Shown here piece by piece: positions 58,490 through 64,000 of a stretch of DNA of 64,000 bases; within the stretch, counting starts at the first letter, position 1; each line of letters starts with the position of its first letter. Source of the stretch: Hyparrhenia diplandra. Its lineage: Eukaryota; Streptophyta; Magnoliopsida; Poales; Poaceae. The translations under genes and the position numbers were made by a program. Location of the stretch: contig JADLZK010009305.1 of the NCBI GenBank assembly GCA_015847255.1, positions 496,001 through 560,000 on the forward strand, in the 5' to 3' direction. The notes under the pieces were generated by a model. The model was not told where the DNA came from. It did no database searches and saw nothing but the letters and a program-made list of their open reading frames with translations.

Positions 58490-59433
58490 GCTGTCTTCAA
58501 CAGGAGATGCAAAATGTAAATATGCATCAGGACATGTTGTTTTTCTAGCCAAAAATGCCTCCAACAGACGATGCATACGAGACGCGTTTTGGCGCTATGA
58601 GGAGAGAGGGACAGACAAACTTGCGCCCCTCCTCGGCAAGGCGTGGCAAACTTGCAGTGGCGGGCCTACGAAGGCGCTCACGGCGGGCGAGGCAAGGGCG
58701 GCGGCAGCACCTCCCGTGCAGCATTTCCTTGGGCACAACGGTAGAGAGCTCCTTCTAGGGGCACGGTGGACGCCGGCGCGCGGCCAGCGCTGCTCGCGAC
58801 CGCACGGTCGCTGGCGTAGTAGCTGCCCCCCGAGCTCGCCGTGTCGGGCAGCAGGTTGGCGTAGAACGAGCAAGTGAACTGCGGGGGAGCGGTGGAGGCC
58901 GGGCCATCCGGACGAGCACCACCGATACCGCCGCGCCGCCGCCAACGGTTCCGCGGCCATCAGGAACAGCGGCGTGTCATCCCCCTGCAGGCAGCAGCAG
59001 GCGGGTGGCTCGAGCTCCACCGGCTGGGTCCCGGGCTGCCGATGGCGGTGGCGCGGCACCGGACGGCGAGCGAAATGCTCGGCGCGGGGCAGTGCTAGGG
59101 CGGAGGAGGTTGCATTGTGGTCGCGGCAAGTCCGGGCAGCGGTGGCCCGCGAAGCTTCGCCAAGCAGCGCAGCACGCCAGATTCGGCAAATGGCGCCCGC
59201 GATCTTCACGCGACGAGGCGGCCCTAACGACGGCGTGGGGGGGGAGGCGGCAAGAGCTCGGCAGCTCGTTGGCGCTGCACGCCGGGGCTATGAGGGAGGC
59301 CCGCCAGAGCTCGGGAGGCTCGGTTTTGGGTTCATTGTTGAGTTCGACGTATTTGGGGTGCTCTTCTTCTACTATACACAACGCAAAAGGAGGGATGAGT
59401 GTACGTATGCTGTTGGAGATAGCCTAGATAGCC
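58490..59433. mobile_element. PIF/Harbinger-like element A, 944 bp, with GC-rich interior
   Basis: The left end GGCTGTCTTCAACAGGAG is mirrored at the right end (CTGTTGGAGATAGCC...). TAA stands on both sides (58487-58489 and 59434-59436), the 3-bp duplication of PIF/Harbinger elements. A third copy of the end motif (GCCTCCAACAGACGATGCAT) lies at 58558. The interior 58600-59330 is GC-rich and open in several frames on the minus strand, unlike a MITE, so it may be captured gene sequence. I recognise no domain in it and no transposase. Confidence 0.6.
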
Positions 59434-59436
59434 TAA

Positions 59437-60223
59437 GGCTATCTCCAATAGATGATGCAAAAAATAGAGACCCATATCTCCCGGGTCATGTACATTAGAA
59501 GTGCGTGACATGCAAAGAATTCAATCTCCAATAGCGAACCCACCCGCCCACCCATCCGCATTATTAAAGCGAACAAATCCCCACCCCCGCCTCATCATCC
59601 CTCCGCCCCGTCGGAACGCCTCCGCCCGCCGCCATGCCCGCCTGATCGCCTCCTCCACCATCTAGCGGCAGGCGAGCCGCGGGAGAGCAGCGAGTGGCGC
59701 GCCTCCAGAAACCGGTGGGCGGCGCAGTAGCTACAATGAGCGGCGAGCGGCGGACAAGGAGCCGTGTCCCCAGAACTTCGCCGCCAAGACGCTGCACTTT
59801 GTAACCGCCACCGTCGCCCCCCGCCGCTAGGAACCACATCGCTGAAAACCACTCAGGCGAACCTGAGCGCGGTGGCCAGGTCCGACTTGCGGGCGGCGCG
59901 CCCTCGCGGCGACAGCGTAGCGTCACCTTCAAGGACCCGGAGGGCGTCACCAACTACATGTGAGCGGCACCCGCCGCGTCATTGTCCCGAGGGCGCTGCC
60001 GCCGCCCACTCGCCCGCCCGCAAGCGCCGCCGCAAGACCACCACTGCAAGCACTGTTGCAGGCCCACCACCGCTTGCCTTCGCGCGGCGGCGACCATGTA
60101 TGCCTGTCCTCTCTCCTCAAGCGCAAAACGCATCGTCGCATAAGCCGTTGGAGGCTGTTTTCAAGACGCAGATGGCCGGTCGGGATGCATATTTGCATTT
60201 TGCATCACCGTTTGGAGACAGCC
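59437..60223. mobile_element. PIF/Harbinger-like element B, 787 bp, abutting element A
   Basis: The left end GGCTATCTCCAATAGATGATG is mirrored at the right end, whose inverse reads GGCTGTCTCCAAACGGTGATG. TAA flanks both sides (59434-59436, shared with A, and 60224-60226). The left end of A and the right end of B also match each other over about 40 bases (to GCAAATATGCATC), so A plus B could move as one composite element. The interior is GC-rich with a plus-strand open frame (59764-60495) of no known content. Confidence 0.65.
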
Positions 60224-60690
60224 TAAATAGCAACTACTACCCCTCAAAAAAAAAAAGAAACGCTACTACTGATTCAGTGGCCTCCCTGGCTCCCTTAAGA
60301 CAAGTTGTTGATACAAATGCTTTGTGTCTGGCAGCAGTTGGAACATGTTGGATACCTGAATGTGTTGTGGGTATCAGCTTCACTTCAGTGAACCACCCTT
60401 TCCCTCTATTGGAGCAGATGAAGAACCAGGACATCACTGTAACTGAGTACAGAGTACTTTATTTTCAAAAGTTTCATATTATTGAAACAAATTGACAAGA
60501 ATGTTCCTTGATGAATTTTGATGTAGACAGCTAGGCTGTGGTGTCATGATAAAAAAAAAATTATGAATTGGTAGGTACATGGATGTTGCTCCAAATAATC
60601 AGGTAATTTATCTAGCACAGATTATATATGAATGGCCAAAACTAGAATCCACAAGTGTCGTCAACAATGCTTTGGGCATGTCTTTTAGTT
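60224..60690. other. 3' flank of the laccase gene
   Basis: AT-rich sequence downstream of the laccase stop codon on its strand, probably with its 3' untranslated region. No other gene seen. Confidence 0.5.
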
Positions 60691-63600
60691 TCAGCAGAGT
60701 GGCAGGTCAGATGGAGGCGCCTCGAGAGACTCCAGCTCTCCAACGCCATCCTCCACCAGGAATGCCATGGCGAGGCCCCAGGTGATGTGCACGTCGAGAT
60801 GGCAGTGCATCAGCCACACGCCCGGATTATCCGCCACGAACCGAATGACCGCCCACCCGTTCACTGGCACGCCCACCGTGTTCCTCATCGGCGGATCATC
60901 CATATTGAACTTGGCAGTATCGGTTGTAGCATTGAAGTTGCCGAACCCCTCGGCGAGAATGTAGAAGTCATAGCCATGGAGGTGGATGGGGTGGTTCTCG
61001 GCGGCGAACACATTGGTGCCCTGGAGCACGAGCTGCACGGCGGCGCCGTACTTGAGCCGGTACACCTTGGTGCCCGGCACGGGCTGCCACAGCGCGCGGC
61101 TCACGTTCTGCGCCGTGTAGTCGAACGTCACCGGCGGGTTGGCCGGGAAGTCGGCGGTGAAGACACCCGGCACCGACGTCGCGCCGCCGTTGGAGTAGTG
61201 CGCCTGCAGGATGGAGGTGGTAGATGGAAGCATGAAGGAGACGTTGTTCATGCTCGCCGCGAACCGCGTGTTGTTGGGACCACCGCAGGTCTGTCCACTC
61301 GAGCAGTTGAAGAGGCCGACGCCGACGGTGAAGAAGAGGCTCTCGTCGACGCGCGTCGGCAGCTCCGCCTTGCGCAGGCCGCGCAGGCTCGTCGTGAACG
61401 TCGTCGCCGTCGCGGTGTCGTTGTACGCCGGCAAGGTCGGCATCGCGGGGCTGCTGGTGGCGCCGTAGTCGAAGATGGCCGTGGTGGTGGTGTTGTCGAA
61501 GGGGACGCCCTGAGCGCTGGCGTAGGCGCGTGCGGCGAGGTAGTAGCGGCCGGGGGTTGGTCGAAGGTGACGAGCACGTCGGTGGTCTGGCCCGGCGCGA
61601 TCATGAGCACCGACGTGGCGTAGGGCTTGGTGTAGGAGGCGTCGGCGCCACGACCGTCATGGTGTGGCCGGCGAGCGAGACGAAGAGCTCCGTGTTGAGT
61701 GCGGCGTTGATGAAGCGCAGAAGGTTCGTCTCGCCGGACTTGACCGCGAACGTCGCCGTGCCTGTGTCCATCAGCTAGCGTTTAGTTTCACTTTTACGAT
61801 CGGCGATCGCTGCTGGGCAGTGAAGCAGAGGAAGCCGGTGTTTACCGTTGGATGAGCACTTGTAGAGGTCGCCGGGCTGGCCATTGACGGTGAGGGCGTC
61901 GGAGACGTTGGGAGCGGCGCCGGTGCGGGTGGCGGTGCGGACGACGTCGATGGGGTTCATGTTCCACCACTCCCCTGTTTCCATTCAGGTGTTCCGACAA
62001 AATTTAGTCACTAGCTAGGGGAAACAAACACGTAGTACACAGAAAAATGTGTGCAAGTCTCTGCAGTAATGCAATCCAACCTCTGGAATTTTGCTGCACC
62101 AATTTTTATTAAAGATCTATATATATTAACTTTTAAATACTTTTTTCCAATCGTCATGATTTTGATTGACAAGAGTCGGTAGATGCTTAACTTTTTTTTT
62201 TTTTTCATTTTGGTTGTAAAGAGAACGACTGGTCTATTTATTCAACACCTAAGATGGTAGAAGGGTAGTACATGCTTTTTTCGTGAGAATCTGTAAGGGT
62301 ACATGCATGCATGTTAGGCCTATTGTAGAATGTGGGCCACAATAGCAGACCCTAGAAAACTAGAAGAAAAAAAAAAGCAGCTAATGATGCCATTTTGATT
62401 ATTAAGCAACTTGAAAAGTGTTACACTATAGCAAAAATAAAGTTGTCTTTATATTGATTAGTTTAATTTAGTAGTATATATGCACGAATTCTCTTTCTGA
62501 AGCAAATTATTTCATCCAACTGAACCTGCTCTGATCAAAGCCAGTTGTTTGGCTTTCAGGATGCTTCAGATGCAAGTATTAACTTTTTCTACCAAAAACA
62601 ACTTATGATCTTTTTTTGTAACAGGTGCAAGTATAGCATTAGCAGAAACAATATGATCAATTCTCAAAAAAAAAGAAACAATATGATCAGACAAGTTGCC
62701 CATATTATTCCTTAAATAATATACAGATTGATTCAGATTCAGTTCCAAATTAAATTAAAAACGAATTAAACCACATCGATCTAACAGTGTTGGCCCCACA
62801 AGTCGGTGCCATATATATGATGGACTAATGTTCAAGAAGAATCTTGGATACGTCATGAAAAAAAAAACTAAACTTTTTTGTATCCTCTGTCAATGACGAA
62901 CTTCCTTTTTTTTTTTTTTTTTTGGTAGGAGTGGTCGAAAGACGTGTTATTGACGTTTGGTGTGTAAAGGTGCATATATATATCGATCTGTATATTTTGT
63001 GACATGATGACGATGCATATATATATGTGTGTTTGACTCTGGTCTACTTTAGGTACGAAAACGAGAGCTAGAAAGAGAGAAAGTTGGCGCCAACTGCTAA
63101 CTAACAGAATGATAACACTTATTAACATGCGGGAAAAGCAACAAAAAAAAATGCTAATCATTTGTATATTTCCGTGTGGGCCACACCACACAACACTCAC
63201 TGAACCAGCTAGCCAATGATGAGCTTAGTTAGTGGGAGCTTAGTGTGCATGGGCGTACACGTACTCTTGGGTCTTACTAGAACCTAGTTAGAGTTTCAAG
63301 CCTAATTAATTATTTATTTTACCCTGTCCTGATTTTGGGTGTATGTCTGTGCTACTTGAGCAAGTTCACAATTGGAAATAAAGTGTAGGAGCCCTTCTAA
63401 ACGGACCCTAAAACAGAGTTGCTACTTAACTAGAATTTGATAATTTCTCCTACATTTCAGTGTTTTATTTACTGATGATCTCAACTCCACTTTTTACAAA
63501 CGAGTGAGGATATATTTGTGTAAGAAAAAACTTGGCCTGTACGTGATTATATACTGGAAATGAATAGTGCATATATATTCTACGCAAACAGATTGAGTAG

Positions 63601-64000
63601 CACGTATACGTACCTAGGATGATGGGGATCTCCCTTGCCGGCGGCTTGCCGTCGTTGAACGGGTACGGGACGCCGTCGCGTGGCCTGATGAGGAGGGCGC
63701 CATGGACGGTGGCGCGGAGCCAGGAGCTGTGCGCGTGCCACCACAGCGTGCCTTCCTGTCCGGCGACGGTGAAGCGGTAGGTGTAGGAGTTCCCGGGGCG
63801 GATGGGGCACTGCGTCACGAACTCCGGCCCGTCGGACCACCCCGTGCGCATCTGCCGGACGCCGTGCCAGTGCACCGTCACGTTGTAGCTGCCCCTGTTG
63901 GTGACGCGCACGATCAGGGCGTCGCCCTCGCTCACCTCCACCGTTGGCCCAGGGAACTCCCCGTTCACCGTCATGATCCGCTGCGTCCCGCACAGACGCG
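60691..64000 (-). CDS. Laccase (multicopper oxidase), 5' end beyond the window
   Basis: Three exons are visible on the minus strand: 64000-63614 (continuing right), 61974-61846 and about 61767-60691. The first carries the Cu-oxidase_3 domain with HWHG and WWHAHSSWLRATVHGAL and joins in phase (IIL-G-EWWN) to the second, which has GEWWNMNPIDVV and LYKCSSN. The third holds HPIHLHGYDF and HCHLDVHITWGLA, so all four copper-binding His/Cys motifs are present, with Leu at the type-1 axial position. It ends PPSDLPLC at 60691, as laccases do. About 535 residues are here; the usual total is 560-590, so only the signal peptide region is missing. Laccases oxidise monolignols and other phenols in the cell wall. 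Two single-base gaps break exon 3 (near 61553 and 61645) and its acceptor is not a clean AG (see findings); everything else is intact, so I keep it as a gene. Confidence 0.92.
61975..63613 (-). other. Large AT-rich intron of the laccase gene
   Basis: The donor GTACGT at 63613 and the acceptor AACAG ending at 61975 are clean. The 1.64 kb between them is AT-rich with A/T runs (for example 62190-62206 and 62907-62924), and no nested gene is seen. Confidence 0.8.

Noticed and set aside
58595..59498. Possible host gene in the GC-rich block near the laccase
   Set aside because: It lies wholly inside Harbinger-like ends, has no recognisable domain and no consistent frame; treated as element cargo.
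60655..61623. Plus-strand 322-codon open frame over the laccase exon
   Set aside because: It is the antisense shadow of the GC-rich laccase coding sequence and shows no domain of its own.

Overview
The window looks like a repeat-rich, transposon-packed stretch of a grass (Poaceae) nuclear chromosome. The reasons are the transposon families present (Tat- and Athila-type Ty3/gypsy elements with tRNA-Asp-type primer sites, a CACTA element with grass-type subterminal repeats, PIF/Harbinger-like and hAT-like elements, a LINE tail and a Helitron-type end) and a GC-rich laccase gene with plant introns at the right edge. A panicoid grass is my guess from overall LTR style; the sequence alone does not prove it.

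Layout. (1) 1-3961 is the 3' internal part of a Tat-like Ty3/gypsy element; it carries a decayed minus-strand (antisense) ORF with its own TATA box. Its 3' LTR is 3962-5134 plus 14008-14157. (2) That LTR is split by a complete 8.9-kb Athila-like element (5135-14002; LTRs of about 1.25 kb; 5-bp TSD CACAC) whose gag-pol is broken by frameshifts. (3) 14158-57801 is a tandem array of a roughly 5-kb unit: unit I (14158-15571 plus 49573-53157), unit II (53158-about 57653) and a fragment of unit III (to 57801). Units I and II each hold one damaged gene for a small secreted cysteine-rich peptide on the minus strand. (4) Unit I is interrupted by a 34-kb nested insertion, 15572-49572, flanked by GTCAT. 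Inside it are a complete 9.7-kb CACTA transposon (21495-31226, TSD TAT), a 627-bp hAT-like element (31439-32065, TSD GGGCTGAA), a minus-strand Helitron-type 3' end at 32718 followed by about 11 kb holding exon-like sequence, a 5'-truncated LINE (32963-33169), a minus-strand LTR with primer-binding site (45236-48792), and within that LTR a 3.26-kb non-autonomous LTR element (45362-48623, TSD GAGTC). (5) 58490-60223 holds two abutting Harbinger-like elements with GC-rich, possibly captured, interiors. (6) 60691-64000 is a minus-strand laccase gene lacking only its first exon(s), which lie past the right edge.

The order of events can be read from the nesting: tandem duplication and Tat insertion, then Athila into the Tat LTR, and separately the GTCAT insertion into unit I, which later received CACTA, hAT, Helitron and the small LTR element. 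The only ordinary host genes with a good case are the laccase and the cysteine-rich peptide pair. Almost every coding region, including the otherwise sound laccase, carries single-base frame breaks. Where duplicated copies can be compared, many of the differences are 1-2 base indels at CAG/CTG sites, so part of the decay may be consensus error rather than biology.
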